Numbered from the stretch's first letter, positions 16,066-25,924 are shown. The stretch: 64,000 nt of DNA from Pontibacter russatus (GCF_009931655.1 NZ_CP047984.1:4233001-4297000); one strand, 5' to 3'. The notes: generated by a model from the letters alone, not told the origin. A program made the numbers and translations.

Positions 16066-18456
16066 AAAAGGATAGCCTACGGCGATGTTGAGCACCATGC
16101 TGTTCTCGCCTCTGAAAGTTCCGTTGAAGTCGCCCAGCACGAACCTATCCCCTTCTGGAAGAGACGGGTTCCGCACCGGAATGCCCAGGTCGAGGCGTAT
16201 GACGAAGAACTCCACATCCACGCGCAGGCCAAACCCGGTGCCCACCGCCAGCTCGTTCAATACGTTTTTTGGGTCGAACACGGCCCCCTCGCGCAGCGGA
16301 TTCCCGGCTGCGTCAAGTTCCTCCCGAAGCGTCCATATATTACCCGCGTCCACAAACACAGCCCCCTTGAAGAACCCGAAAATCGGGAAGCGGTACTCCA
16401 CGTTGCTCACCAGCCTGATATCGCCGACCTGGTCGAAATAGGAGAGCGCGTCCGTTTCAGACCTGTCTTTCTTGAAGTCGTACGTTCCCGGCCCCACGCT
16501 GCGGGCCCTGAAGGCGCGTATGCTGTTGGGCCCGCCTACCGCGAACTGCTTTACATAGGGCAGGGTAGTGGAGTTGCCGTAGGCAAAACCGACGCCGGTC
16601 ACCAGCCGCGTCACCAACTGGCTTTCCTCCCCCAGGTTCAGGTAATAGCGGAAGTCATTGTCGAGAAGGGCGTACTGCGAGAACCGGCTGCCGATAATTT
16701 GCCGGGGCTCCTCGTCGGTGGGGGGAGGGAAGCCGGTGACAGACTGAATGCCATTCAGGAGGTTGCCGGACAGGTCGAGGGTCACTTTGTCGAAAAACTG
16801 GCTTGTGCGGTCCTCATATACCTGGTCGCTGTACGTGAGCTGGTAGATGGAGCCGATGATGAACTGGTTATCGAAGCTGCGGCGCAGGTAGGGCCTTTCT
16901 TCCAGGTAATCGCCGAACACCCCTGTGGTATCCGCCAGGCGCACATACTGTAGGTTGATGGGCGTCACGTCCAGTGTTAGCGTCTGGGTAGGGCGCCAGT
17001 TGTAGCCGTAGGTGGCGCTGTAGGAGTTCATCCGGAAGAAGCCCACCCGGTTCAGGAGGCTGAAGCCGGCTCCGATGCGGGTCTGCGGGGCGAACTCCGT
17101 GCGGAGGTTGCGCAGCCGGAAGGGGGAGACGATGCGCGGGATGGCGAGCGATGCCTGGACGCTGAGCTCATAGGAGGTCAGGTTCTGGCTTTTTGAATCA
17201 ATCTGGGGCTGGGCCGTTTCTGCGGTGCTCTGGCCCCCTCCCACATAAGACTCAATGGACGCGGAGCCTTCTATCGTGAGCAGCTCGGAGCCCTTGAAGG
17301 CATTCCTGTTCCGGAACGCGATGTTTAGGCCCGGACCGGCAAAGCCGTTGGATTTGTTCACCATCTGCGCCTCGGCACGCAGCGACTTCTTCAGGGCCGG
17401 TGTCAGGTATATAAAGGCATCCAGCGCGTTATTGTTCACAGTGTCTACCTTGTATTCGATGTTCACGAATTTGTAGGCAGAGAATGCCGAGAGGCGCTTG
17501 GTGGTGAGCAGGTGCTCTTCGCGGGTATAGAGGCTGTCCTTTTCCAGAAAGACCCCGCGCAGCAGGTGCTTTGCCTTCACGTAGTTCTCGTTCGGGATAT
17601 AGTGATAGCCCTTGTAGTCAATCGTATCGTTTACGGCCAGGCTGTCGCCCACGGAGTAATTGGCGAATATATAGACGTCGTCAATGGTGAACGGCTGCAG
17701 CGCCTGATGCGGAGCCGTGCTTTTCACGCGCAGCACCACATCCACCTGCCGATCGCCGTTGGTGGTGTCGGCGCTGTAAATGAGCTGCTCGGGGCTAAAG
17801 AAATAATATCCCTCATTTTTGAGAATGCCGTCTATCCGCACACGCTCCGCCGACATAACCGAAAGGTCGTACGGCTCCCCTGTCTGCAGCAGCGACTCGG
17901 TCCGGGTCCGCTCAATGTCGCGGAGCACAGGCAGTGAGTCCTGCAGGGTGTATTCTATTTTGTTGTAGCGGTAGGGCTCGCCTATCCGGGCGGTCCAGCT
18001 AACGGAGGCCTTCTTATTTTTAGAGGTGGTGGTGCTGCTTACCGTGTTATTGAAATAGCCCCTGTTATGCAGGCGGTTGCTCATCACCTGGCTCACGCTT
18101 CCGGTGTCCAGCTCCGAGACCAGGACGGGCGGCTCCCCGAGTTTGGTCATTATCCAGTGCTTCAGGCCTTTTTCCTTCTCGGTATGGAACGCGTTATATA
18201 TGGCCAGCTTGGGGCGAAGGCCCAGCACAGAGGCGTTGGGCTGGGGCCGCACCGCGGCGCTTAGCTCTGCCTGCATTTCTTTGGAGCGCTTGCTGCTGTC
18301 GTTCTCGCCCTCTACCGCCACTTCATACTCCCAGAAAAGGGCCTCGCCCTCGGGCACCACCTTCGTGACGCTGCAAGCGGAGGAGAGCGTGAGGAGTAGC
18401 AGCAGTGGCAATGCATATATGCATCTAAATCTTGTCAAAGTTTTTGTGTTCAACAT
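16063..18456 (-). CDS. tamL: TamL: lipoprotein-type BamA/TamA outer membrane protein
   Basis: This 797-aa outer-membrane beta-barrel protein has a lipoprotein signal (LLLTLSSAC, Cys about 28), the hallmark of the Bacteroidota TamL form of TamA. POTRA-like domains occupy about residues 30-370. The C-terminal Omp85 barrel contains GGPNSIRAFRARSVGPG, corresponding to the conserved loop-6 region, and ends with the terminal strand MVLNIAVGYPF. Together with TamB, encoded 6 bases upstream, it should form the envelope-spanning TAM complex for protein or lipid transport to the outer membrane. The gene order tamB-tamL on one transcript supports the assignment. Confidence 0.9.
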   Translation of the reverse strand: MLNTKTLTRFRCIYALPLLLLLTLSSACSVTKVVPEGEALFWEYEVAVEGENDSSKRSKEMQAELSAAVRPQPNASVLGLRPKLAIYNAFHTEKEKGLKHWIMTKLGEPPVLVSELDTGSVSQVMSNRLHNRGYFNNTVSSTTTSKNKKASVSWTARIGEPYRYNKIEYTLQDSLPVLRDIERTRTESLLQTGEPYDLSVMSAERVRIDGILKNEGYYFFSPEQLIYSADTTNGDRQVDVVLRVKSTAPHQALQPFTIDDVYIFANYSVGDSLAVNDTIDYKGYHYIPNENYVKAKHLLRGVFLEKDSLYTREEHLLTTKRLSAFSAYKFVNIEYKVDTVNNNALDAFIYLTPALKKSLRAEAQMVNKSNGFAGPGLNIAFRNRNAFKGSELLTIEGSASIESYVGGGQSTAETAQPQIDSKSQNLTSYELSVQASLAIPRIVSPFRLRNLRTEFAPQTRIGAGFSLLNRVGFFRMNSYSATYGYNWRPTQTLTLDVTPINLQYVRLADTTGVFGDYLEERPYLRRSFDNQFIIGSIYQLTYSDQVYEDRTSQFFDKVTLDLSGNLLNGIQSVTGFPPPTDEEPRQIIGSRFSQYALLDNDFRYYLNLGEESQLVTRLVTGVGFAYGNSTTLPYVKQFAVGGPNSIRAFRARSVGPGTYDFKKDRSETDALSYFDQVGDIRLVSNVEYRFPIFGFFKGAVFVDAGNIWTLREELDAAGNPLREGAVFDPKNVLNELAVGTGFGLRVDVEFFVIRLDLGIPVRNPSLPEGDRFVLGDFNGTFRGENSMVLNIAVGYPF

Positions 18457-18462
18457 AAATTA

Positions 18463-21400
18463 TTACTCTATACCCTCTTCCTGTAGTTTTTCTTCTTCCT
18501 CTTTTATTTTCTGCTGCTCTTCCCTCGTTACCCGGGCTTCCTCCAGCTTGCGCGCTTTCTGCCTTCGCTGCACCTCCTCCAGGCTGCGGAAAAGGTCTGC
18601 GAAGTCGTTGTACTCCCGCACGTAGATTACCGACATACCGGTGGCGCGCACGTCGCCCCCCTCCAGCACGCCCTCATACTGATTGCGCTGAAAGCCCCGC
18701 ACCCGCAGCCGGCCATCCTCTGTCAGGGAGTACTCCACTGATATGTCGCCGCCAAAGCCGCTCATGGTCTGGTTAGACCGGTTGCCGCCCTCCAGGCCGA
18801 TGTCAGTGCCCACGCTCACAGTGAGCCTGTCGTCGAGGAACTGCTGTTTCAGGGCCACGTTCAGGTCGGTGCGCCCCTCTGCCGACCCGGAGGAGTAATC
18901 CTGGTAGGAATCAACGCCGAACTCAAGGCCGAGGCCCCCGGCATACTGGTTGGTGAGCTGGTTGAGCTGGTCTGTCAGGGCGCCGCTTAGGCTGTTGCGC
19001 ACCGTTGACTCTATGCCCCCGCCCGAACTGGCCAGGGGGTTGGGCGCCAGGAAGCGGTTGAGCACCAGGAGGGCGAACACCTGTTTGTTCAGCTCCGACT
19101 CGTCCTGCCGCAGGTTCTCGAGGCTCGATATCACTTCCTCCGGCACATCTCCCTGTTCTCCTTCCGCTAACTCTATGTCAAAGCTGATTTCCGGTGTCAG
19201 CAGTTCGCCCTCCACATTAACCAGCACCCGGAACTCCGCCTGGTTTTGCAGGGCGGGGTCATCTACACCGGCCAGCTGCGAGGCCACCAGTTCCCGTGGG
19301 GCCGTTTCTACGTTATATATAGCCGTGATGTCCATGATTCCCTGGAGCGGGTCGCCGGACCAGTCGATGTAGCTGCCATCCGCTATATCCAGCTCGCGGG
19401 AGGCCAGGTCGTAAAACTCCATACTGTAGCGGCCGTCGGTAATGGTGTAGCGGCCACTCATGTTTATCTCGCCGGTTGGCCGCATGCCAATGAACAACGG
19501 GTCAGCGGTTCCCCGCACCGTCAGCTGGTCGCCGGTGGTGGGGTCTATGACGATGGTGATGGGTGTTTCGTCGGTTACGAAGATATCTGCCTCCACCTCT
19601 GCGCCCACAAAGCCCGTGACAAGCTCCACCGAGTCCTGCCCCGGCTGCCGGATGATCCTGTCCAGCTCAGGCCCCAGCTCCACAAACTCCACGATGCCTT
19701 CGCGCTCGGCGGCTCCCACCGACTCGGCCGGAATAACCGTGGTGAAATCCGAGCCTTCCAGCACATGTACATCTACCTGCACCACAGGCACCTCCATATT
19801 GCCGGTAATGGTAGCGTCAGCCGCCACGAACAGGGTGCCGTAAAAAAGGTCGTTGTTGGCGGCGGTGGAGTTCAGCGCCAGGAACCTTTCAGTCTCTACC
19901 CCCAGGTCGAATTGAAAATCGGTATAGGTGTCGGTCGCGATGAGGCCATTCACCACCAGATCATTCTCCAAAGAATCCGTGACCGTGAAATCGGGGAAGC
20001 GGATGCCCTGGTCATCAAACACCAACCGCTCATTTTCTAATGTAAACAGGGAGCCGAACATGGTGAGGTTAAACTGTGCCCGGTTGAAGTTCAGCTCACC
20101 GAGAATAGTGGGCTCCGCCACGGTCCCAGAAATGCGAAAATTGCCATTGGCTGTGCCATCCAGCTGCTCCACCATGCCAGCCGTAAATCCTGCGAGGGAG
20201 GCCATGTTCAGGTTGGCCACGTTGGCATCCAGGTTCAGGAGCGTGGCATTCGGCTGTGTCTCCATAAAGCCATTCACCAGCACCTGGTTCCCGTTGTCGG
20301 TCAGCTTCGCGTCGATGTTGTAGCGGTTTCCGCCTGCGTTGCTGGCATTCAGGGCCAGGTCTCCTACGGGCACGCCCTCAAATGTAAAATCGGTCACGGT
20401 CAGGTCCGAGGTGAAGGAGAGGTTATCACCCATGATGTCATTCAGGGTGGCTTCCCCGTTAATGATTCCCGCTATCAGACTGTCCTGCTCCTCCTGCACA
20501 GTGCGCATCAGGTAACCGATGCTCAGGTTCTCGAAAGCCACGTTCAGGGGGGCACCCGGGGCAACCGGGCCGGTGCTGTTCAGCGCTATCGCCTGGTTGT
20601 TGTGCTGCAGCCTTATATTATTGGCATAGAGCAGGTTGGTGCCGAACTGCAGGAAATTGTCCTGCGGCACATCCCAGTCATCCCCGTTTACAACCAGTTG
20701 GTCAGGGTTGAAGGAGAAGCGGTAGCCAGTGCCCAGGCTGTTGAGCACGCCCCCGAGCACAAACTTTTCTGCCCCGGTGGTGTCGCCGGCAATCGCTACC
20801 TTCACGGCCAGTTCATCGTCCATCGCGGCGCCATCTATGCTTATGTTTTTGGCGTTCAGGGAAGGGGACAGCAACTGCTGCAAATTAAGGCTATATGCCA
20901 GCTGCTCCTGGCTTCCGTCTACCTGCAGGCTGAGGTTCTGCAGAGTGTAATCCATATATACAATCTTGCTGATTTCGCCATCCAGCTTTAGTTGCTGGGT
21001 ATCGCTGTCGTAGGTGGCCGTGATAGGTGTGGCTGGCTGCAACTGCTGCAGGTCGGGCACAAACGAGGTGATAATCCCTGTCTGTTTCAGGTCGATTGTC
21101 GCTGTAAAGTCCTTCAGGTTGATGCTGGCAGGGTAGGGCGGGTCGGGCTGCAGGTCGATGTAGTATGAGAAGTATTTTTGCAGGGCCGTGGGCAGGGTCG
21201 CCAGCGAGTTCCGGAACTTCATGTCCGCATCCACTATATCAGACTGCAGCGCGATCTCCGCTACTTCCCCCTGCTGCTCCAGCTCCATCATCAGCGTGTC
21301 GATCGGGAAGCTCTCGCCGTTGTGGCGCACAAGCAGTTCGCTGCCGGCCAAGCGGCCGCTGATGGTGGCGGCGTCGGCCCCGGTGAAGCTGCCTTCCAGA

Positions 21401-23472
21401 TTGCCCTGTACCGCCAGTGGTTCAGTATATAACTTCAGGGCCTGCAGGTCTGCTTTTTCCAATGACAGGGTAAAATCGTAGGCCGGGTTCAGCGTGTCGC
21501 GCAGGTTAAAGTCACCATTCAGGTCAAATGCCAGGTTCTCGTCTTCGGCGGTGGCCTCTACTGCATATAGATTGCGGTCTATGTCCGCGTCGATATCGAT
21601 GTCGTTGTAGGAGTAGCCACTGTAGTCGAAGCGCTGCACCGACGCCTGCACGCTGGCCCGCATGTTTTCAGGCGTCAGGCCGGTGCCTTTAGCCTCCGCC
21701 ACCAGGGCCACAGTGCCCAGCCCCAGGCTGTCGTCCGTGAACAGTTGGCCCAAATCGAAGCCATCGGTTTTGACTGTGGCGTTAAAAGCTTCATTTGCCC
21801 CCATATCCACCACGGCCGCCACATTGCCAAAGGAGCTGTGCAGATCCATCTTCGTGTCGAACTCCGTGAATGTTCCCTGGAAACTGCCATCCAGGCTTAG
21901 CTGGCCCGGCAGCCTGAAGTCGGGGGGGATGGTGCCGGCCGGGGTGAGCGCGAGTATATCGGCGCGGGTGGTGGTAAAACGGTCGATGTTGAGGTCGAGG
22001 TAGAGGTTATCGGGGTCCATGGCGTTGCGCACCACCCCGCTCACGTCCACGTTGGTATTGTTCAGGCCTTGCAGTTGCAGACTGCCGATGCGCAGGTTGT
22101 CCAACTGGCCTTCCGCCTCAGCCTCCAGTTTAATGGTGGAGTTGGCGATGCTTCTAAAGGCAGGGTTCAGGGCCATGTCCGGCATCAGGTACTGCACGTC
22201 CTGCAACCCGATGTAGCTGTTATTGATGTCCAGATTCAGGTTTACCTGCGAGGGGTTCTCCGTTATCGCGTCCAATGATGGATACGTCATCTTGAGGTCG
22301 TTCTGCAGGTGGCTGCTTCCTGTTTTCAGGTCCAGGTTGGCCAGGCTGGCGCTGGTGGAGTCCACGACGATGTTGGCGTTGAAGTTCTGGATCTGAAAGC
22401 CGCTTTGCTCCTGCAGGGTGAACTGGTTCAGGTCCATCCGGATGCGGTTCGTGCTGAAGAGGATGTCGTCGGCGTCCAGTACCACATCCGTCACCAGCAG
22501 ATGGTCGTAATCGATACCCTGCGGCTGCTCCGGCGCGTTGGCATTGTCGAAAAGCAGGTTCAGATCCGCCACATCCAGCTCGCCCAGCGTCACCACCCAA
22601 TTCATGGGCTGCCCAGCCGTCTCCTCCACCGACTCGTCCAATTCCTCCACGGTCTCTGCCGGGTTCACCGCCAGCGAGTCAACGGGCTTGTACTTCTCCT
22701 GCACGTATTTTACCTCAGTGTCGCGGAGCATGAAGCTCTCCAGGTCCACGTGGGCTCCCTTCAGGTCAATGTTGTCTGCCACCAGCTCCGACTCCCCCAG
22801 GGCCAGCTCAATGCGCTGCTCGGCGGGGCGGCTGAGGTAGCTGACGCGGATATCCTCCAGGGCCACGCGGTTCAGGCCGAAGTCCAGCTCAAGCGGCTCG
22901 GTGGCGGCGGTGTCGGGTGGCGGCAGTTTCGTCTGCTCAAAATCAACCCAGGTATGGGCCAGATCAATCTCGTCCACCAGGTAGCGCTGCTCGTCCAGGT
23001 TCACTTCCTCCATGGTGGTGGTCAGGTCGCCGATGCGGGTCCTGATGAAGTTGCCGCCCGCCTCATCCCGGAAAACAACATACACATTGTTCAGGTTGAT
23101 GATGCCGAGCGAGATGGCCATGGCTGATGCGGTGTCGGCGGGCTGTGCGGCCACTGCGGAGGTGTCGGTGGCGAAGGCCTCCGTGATATAGCCGAAGTTG
23201 GTGGTGCTGTCTTCGCGGATGTGCAGCTTGAGCGTGGCGTTGTCGAGGTCTACCTTGCTGATGTTCAGTTCCCCGCTCAGGAGCGAAAACACGGCCATGT
23301 CCACGCCCAGTCGCTCAGAATACCAGAGCGTGTCCTGCTGCTGGTCCTCCACATACACCTCCGTCAGCACGAGGGTATTGCGCCAGTCGGTGGTAAAGCC
23401 GCCGATATCCACCCGGGTGCCCAGGGTCTTTTCCAGGTAGTTCTCCCCCTGCGTGGCCAGGTAGCTCTGCAC
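18463..23472 (-). CDS. tamB: TamB: translocation and assembly module inner-membrane protein
   Basis: This AsmA/TamB-family protein of at least 1669 aa is a long, repetitive, beta-rich periplasmic protein rich in alternating hydrophobic residues. It has the TamB C-terminal domain (about residues 1200-1610) with GRYTITDGRYSMEFYDLASRE, LNRFLAPNPL and FGVDSYQDYS, and then a charged coiled tail. The best canonical start is GTG at 23470-23472, but this omits the inner-membrane anchor. The same frame continues upstream as KIILWPIAIVVGLLILIIIA, exactly what a TamB N-terminus should look like, up to a stop at 23596-23598 with no ATG, GTG or TTG in between. Either an unusual start codon or a sequence error is involved. 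TamL follows after 6 bases. Confidence 0.9.
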   Translation of the reverse strand: MQSYLATQGENYLEKTLGTRVDIGGFTTDWRNTLVLTEVYVEDQQQDTLWYSERLGVDMAVFSLLSGELNISKVDLDNATLKLHIREDSTTNFGYITEAFATDTSAVAAQPADTASAMAISLGIINLNNVYVVFRDEAGGNFIRTRIGDLTTTMEEVNLDEQRYLVDEIDLAHTWVDFEQTKLPPPDTAATEPLELDFGLNRVALEDIRVSYLSRPAEQRIELALGESELVADNIDLKGAHVDLESFMLRDTEVKYVQEKYKPVDSLAVNPAETVEELDESVEETAGQPMNWVVTLGELDVADLNLLFDNANAPEQPQGIDYDHLLVTDVVLDADDILFSTNRIRMDLNQFTLQEQSGFQIQNFNANIVVDSTSASLANLDLKTGSSHLQNDLKMTYPSLDAITENPSQVNLNLDINNSYIGLQDVQYLMPDMALNPAFRSIANSTIKLEAEAEGQLDNLRIGSLQLQGLNNTNVDVSGVVRNAMDPDNLYLDLNIDRFTTTRADILALTPAGTIPPDFRLPGQLSLDGSFQGTFTEFDTKMDLHSSFGNVAAVVDMGANEAFNATVKTDGFDLGQLFTDDSLGLGTVALVAEAKGTGLTPENMRASVQASVQRFDYSGYSYNDIDIDADIDRNLYAVEATAEDENLAFDLNGDFNLRDTLNPAYDFTLSLEKADLQALKLYTEPLAVQGNLEGSFTGADAATISGRLAGSELLVRHNGESFPIDTLMMELEQQGEVAEIALQSDIVDADMKFRNSLATLPTALQKYFSYYIDLQPDPPYPASINLKDFTATIDLKQTGIITSFVPDLQQLQPATPITATYDSDTQQLKLDGEISKIVYMDYTLQNLSLQVDGSQEQLAYSLNLQQLLSPSLNAKNISIDGAAMDDELAVKVAIAGDTTGAEKFVLGGVLNSLGTGYRFSFNPDQLVVNGDDWDVPQDNFLQFGTNLLYANNIRLQHNNQAIALNSTGPVAPGAPLNVAFENLSIGYLMRTVQEEQDSLIAGIINGEATLNDIMGDNLSFTSDLTVTDFTFEGVPVGDLALNASNAGGNRYNIDAKLTDNGNQVLVNGFMETQPNATLLNLDANVANLNMASLAGFTAGMVEQLDGTANGNFRISGTVAEPTILGELNFNRAQFNLTMFGSLFTLENERLVFDDQGIRFPDFTVTDSLENDLVVNGLIATDTYTDFQFDLGVETERFLALNSTAANNDLFYGTLFVAADATITGNMEVPVVQVDVHVLEGSDFTTVIPAESVGAAEREGIVEFVELGPELDRIIRQPGQDSVELVTGFVGAEVEADIFVTDETPITIVIDPTTGDQLTVRGTADPLFIGMRPTGEINMSGRYTITDGRYSMEFYDLASRELDIADGSYIDWSGDPLQGIMDITAIYNVETAPRELVASQLAGVDDPALQNQAEFRVLVNVEGELLTPEISFDIELAEGEQGDVPEEVISSLENLRQDESELNKQVFALLVLNRFLAPNPLASSGGGIESTVRNSLSGALTDQLNQLTNQYAGGLGLEFGVDSYQDYSSGSAEGRTDLNVALKQQFLDDRLTVSVGTDIGLEGGNRSNQTMSGFGGDISVEYSLTEDGRLRVRGFQRNQYEGVLEGGDVRATGMSVIYVREYNDFADLFRSLEEVQRRQKARKLEEARVTREEQQKIKEEEEKLQEEGIE

Positions 23473-23720
23473 GGCCTGAAACTGCAGCGCGATGATGATG
23501 AGTATAAGCAGCCCTACTACAATGGCGATTGGCCAGAGTATGATCTTGAGGGCGATTTTCCCGAGATGTTTGGCAGAAGCGATAGAAGTGCAATATTAGT
23601 GTGCTCTGCTTTTACGGAAAAGCCTGAAGATGGATAGGTGAAATGAAAACTTAAATAGAGGGGGAAGATAGGGGAGGGGCCATTCCTGCAGGAATTTGCA
23701 GCCGAATGGGGCGGATTTGT

Positions 23721-23760
23721 ATTTTATACTCCAGGGCGTTACGCCGCAGGAGTATAAAAT
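23721..23760 (-). terminator. Hairpin downstream of pfkA
   Basis: A perfect 12-bp stem (23721-23732 with 23749-23760) of type ATTTTATACTCC lies between the pfkA end and the tamB 5' region. The AT-rich outer stem gives a T-rich tail on either strand. Confidence 0.55.
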
Positions 23761-23784
23761 GAGGGATGGGAAGCTGCTTTATTT

Positions 23785-23870
23785 CGTTATATATTGGTTA
23801 TATATATAGCAACCATATATGGCCGAATAAAGCCAGTATATATGGCAGGCTATATAAGCTATATAGGCAA
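23785..23870. repeat. Dense TATATA cluster after pfkA
   Basis: Within about 85 bases directly behind pfkA there are at least six TATATA/ATATAT runs separated by GC-containing spacers. No reading frame or long stem explains it. It is the densest such cluster in the window. Confidence 0.6.
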
Positions 23871-23871
23871 A

Positions 23872-24843
23872 TCAGCTCGACAGGATGTTCACCATGTTGA
23901 TGAACTCCGGGTTGATGGGCTTGTCCTTGGTGATGGTGTCGATGAACGGGGTGAAGGTCAGCTCGGAGTTGATGATGCCGGCCATCTCGTTCTTGCGGCC
24001 GGCCAGCAGCCCTTCCACGCAGGCGATGCCGAGCTGGCTGGCCAGCATGCGGTCTGCTGCAGTAGGGGAGCCGCCGCGCTGCACGTGGCCCAGTATGGTA
24101 ACGCGGGCGTCCATGTGCGGCAGGGCCCGCTGCACCTTCTCGGCTACCTCGGTGGCGCTTCCCTCTTCGCCGCCCTCTGCTATAATCACGATAAAGGAAG
24201 TCTTGGAGCGGCTCCAGCCCGTGCGGAGGGTGTCCACCACGTAGTCGATGCTGGTGTCGGTCTCCGGGATCATCACAATCTCGGCGCCGCCGCCGATGGC
24301 ACAGGGTATGGCGATATAGCCGGAGTCGCGGCCCATCACCTCGATGAAGAACACGCGGTCGTGGCTGTCGGCCGTGTCGCGGATCTTGTCGATGGCGTCG
24401 AGGGCGGTGTTCACGGCGGTGTCGTAGCCAATGGTGTAGTCGGTGCCGTAGAGGTCGTTGTCGATGGTGCCGGGCGCGCCCATGGTCGGGATGCCGTACT
24501 CCTCGAAGAAGATGTTGGCCCCCGTAAAGGTGCCGTCGCCGCCTATGGCCACCAGCCCCTCGATGCCGAGCTTCTGCAGTTGCTCATAGGCTATCCTGCG
24601 GCCCTCTTTGGTGGTAAACTCCTTGCTGCGGGCCGAGCGCAGGATGGTGCCGCCCTTCTGTATGATGTTGCTGACAGAGTAAGACTCCAGTTTGGATATC
24701 TCCCCCTTTATCATGCCGTTGTAACCGCGTCTAATTCCGTATACTTCTATACCATGATATACAGCGGCCCTTACAATTGCTCTTATGCAGGCATTCATGC
24801 CCGGAGCATCACCGCCGGAAGTAAATACGCCAATTTTTTTCAT
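23872..24843 (-). CDS. pfkA: ATP-dependent 6-phosphofructokinase
   Basis: The enzyme phosphorylates fructose 6-phosphate to the 1,6-bisphosphate, the committed step of glycolysis. It has the normal 323-aa length. The nucleotide-binding GGDGT is at residues 101-105, consistent with an ATP-dependent enzyme, and the catalytic TIDND is at 126-130. MGRDSGYIA, the HVQRGGSPTAADR segment and GRKNEMAG further along complete the family profile. It is a single-gene unit, divergent from the TerB-like gene. A candidate promoter lies about 230 bases upstream. Confidence 0.96.
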   Translation of the reverse strand: MKKIGVFTSGGDAPGMNACIRAIVRAAVYHGIEVYGIRRGYNGMIKGEISKLESYSVSNIIQKGGTILRSARSKEFTTKEGRRIAYEQLQKLGIEGLVAIGGDGTFTGANIFFEEYGIPTMGAPGTIDNDLYGTDYTIGYDTAVNTALDAIDKIRDTADSHDRVFFIEVMGRDSGYIAIPCAIGGGAEIVMIPETDTSIDYVVDTLRTGWSRSKTSFIVIIAEGGEEGSATEVAEKVQRALPHMDARVTILGHVQRGGSPTAADRMLASQLGIACVEGLLAGRKNEMAGIINSELTFTPFIDTITKDKPINPEFINMVNILSS

Positions 24844-25148
24844 GGAAGAGTGATGTGTTAGTTTAAAGTTATTCAGTTGTTTTTCAAGCGTGACCCTGTT
24901 ATTTTACGCTTAGTGAGGGAGGGGCAATTTTCGTAGGAGAGGTGCCTCGGTGCAGCCATTAAAAAAAGGCCCGAAAGCACGACTTTATAAATATGAAAAT
25001 CGTATGCAATAGCGAAACACCACACTTTACTTTCGCGGCGCGTGCTGCATTGTCCTTACACGGTGTGCGTAAGAACGCAAATTTAGCAGAAAGTAAAGTT
25101 ATAGCACAATAGCAGACCAATTAATTAATCTAAATTTAGAGGCAACCT
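24844..25148. other. Divergent intergenic region between pfkA and the TerB-like gene
   Basis: About 305 bases contain no plausible gene. It holds a candidate minus-strand promoter at 25078-25109 and a weak plus-strand box TACTTTCG near 25029. The predicted pfkA leader would be long, and I see no recognisable riboswitch in it. Confidence 0.4.
25078..25109 (-). promoter_or_regulatory. Candidate pfkA promoter
   Basis: On the minus strand, TTG (25107-25109) and TAAATTTG (25078-25085) are 21 bases apart. The resulting pfkA leader would be about 230 nucleotides. Confidence 0.45.
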
Positions 25149-25577
25149 ATGTTCGGTTTTTTTGAAAGCGAAGAAACAAAGAGATTGAAGAGCCATATCA
25201 CCAACCTGGGTGCGCTGGCCAAAATTGACGGACACCTTGACCCGACGGAGATGAACTACATTGTCTCTATCGGCCAGAAGCACGGCATAAAGGCGGAAGA
25301 GGTGCGGCACCTTGTCTCGAACGTGGCCAACATAGAGCCACAACTCCCCGCCAACGACTCCGACCGGTTCGACCAGATATATGATTTGGTGGAGATGATG
25401 CTGGCCGACGGGATTGTGGATGAGAACGAAATGGACTTCTGCATCAACATGGCGGCCCGGCTCGGCTTCAAGAAAACCATTGTGGGGGTGCTGGTGCGTA
25501 AAATCTCGATGGGCGTGAAAGACGGGCTGAGCCGGGCCAACATCAAGCGCGATGCGCAGTCTTTCCTGAACTACTGA
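25149..25577 (+). CDS. TerB-like (tellurite resistance-type) cytoplasmic protein
   Basis: The 142-aa all-helical protein resembles the TerB domain. It has an acidic pattern in two repeats (KIDGHLDPTEMNYI near residue 27 and LADGIVDENEMDFC near 90) that can coordinate metal. There is no signal peptide. TerB-like proteins bind divalent metal and scaffold stress complexes; no ter cluster is present here, so a tellurite role should not be assumed. Its only companion is the small membrane protein 8 bases downstream. Confidence 0.78.
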   Translation: MFGFFESEETKRLKSHITNLGALAKIDGHLDPTEMNYIVSIGQKHGIKAEEVRHLVSNVANIEPQLPANDSDRFDQIYDLVEMMLADGIVDENEMDFCINMAARLGFKKTIVGVLVRKISMGVKDGLSRANIKRDAQSFLNY

Positions 25578-25585
25578 TTGGCTGC

Positions 25586-25924
25586 ATGATGCAAAACACA
25601 CGGTACTACAGCTTCTGCCTGCTGATGCTGCATGCCGCCCTTCTCCTCTTCCTGAGCTTCTACTTCCTGGTCCGTGAAGACTACCTGCTGCAGTTCCTGC
25701 AGCAAGAGCTGCCCCTGCAGTTCCTGCTGCGCTTCTGCGCCTTCTGGTTCGCCAGCTTTGTCTTTACATTCTCTGTTTTCCTGTTGTACGTGCAGCGCTA
25801 CCAGTTGCAGATGCCGGCGGTGGAGCGCAGCTATGCCTTGCAGGCCGGCAGGTTTGCCTTCAGCATCGGGTCGGGGGCGGCAGCCCTGTGCTTTCTGCTG
25901 CTCTATGTGCTTTTCCTGCGTTAA
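25586..25924 (+). CDS. Small three-helix membrane protein, unknown
   Basis: The 112-aa protein has hydrophobic segments at about residues 8-28, 46-68 and 89-111. It begins 8 bases after the TerB-like gene, so the two are probably cotranscribed. I do not recognise the family. The strongly hydrophobic first segment could act as an uncleaved anchor. Confidence 0.65.
   Translation: MMQNTRYYSFCLLMLHAALLLFLSFYFLVREDYLLQFLQQELPLQFLLRFCAFWFASFVFTFSVFLLYVQRYQLQMPAVERSYALQAGRFAFSIGSGAAALCFLLLYVLFLR

Noticed and set aside
23794..24861. 355-aa plus-strand frame across pfkA
   Set aside because: pfkA on the minus strand has all catalytic motifs; the frame is its shadow.
24844..25077. Riboswitch in the long predicted pfkA leader
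   Set aside because: No known aptamer core was recognised; the promoter call itself is uncertain.
25149..25577. Tellurite resistance operon
   Set aside because: Only a single TerB-like domain is present without terC, terD or terZ.
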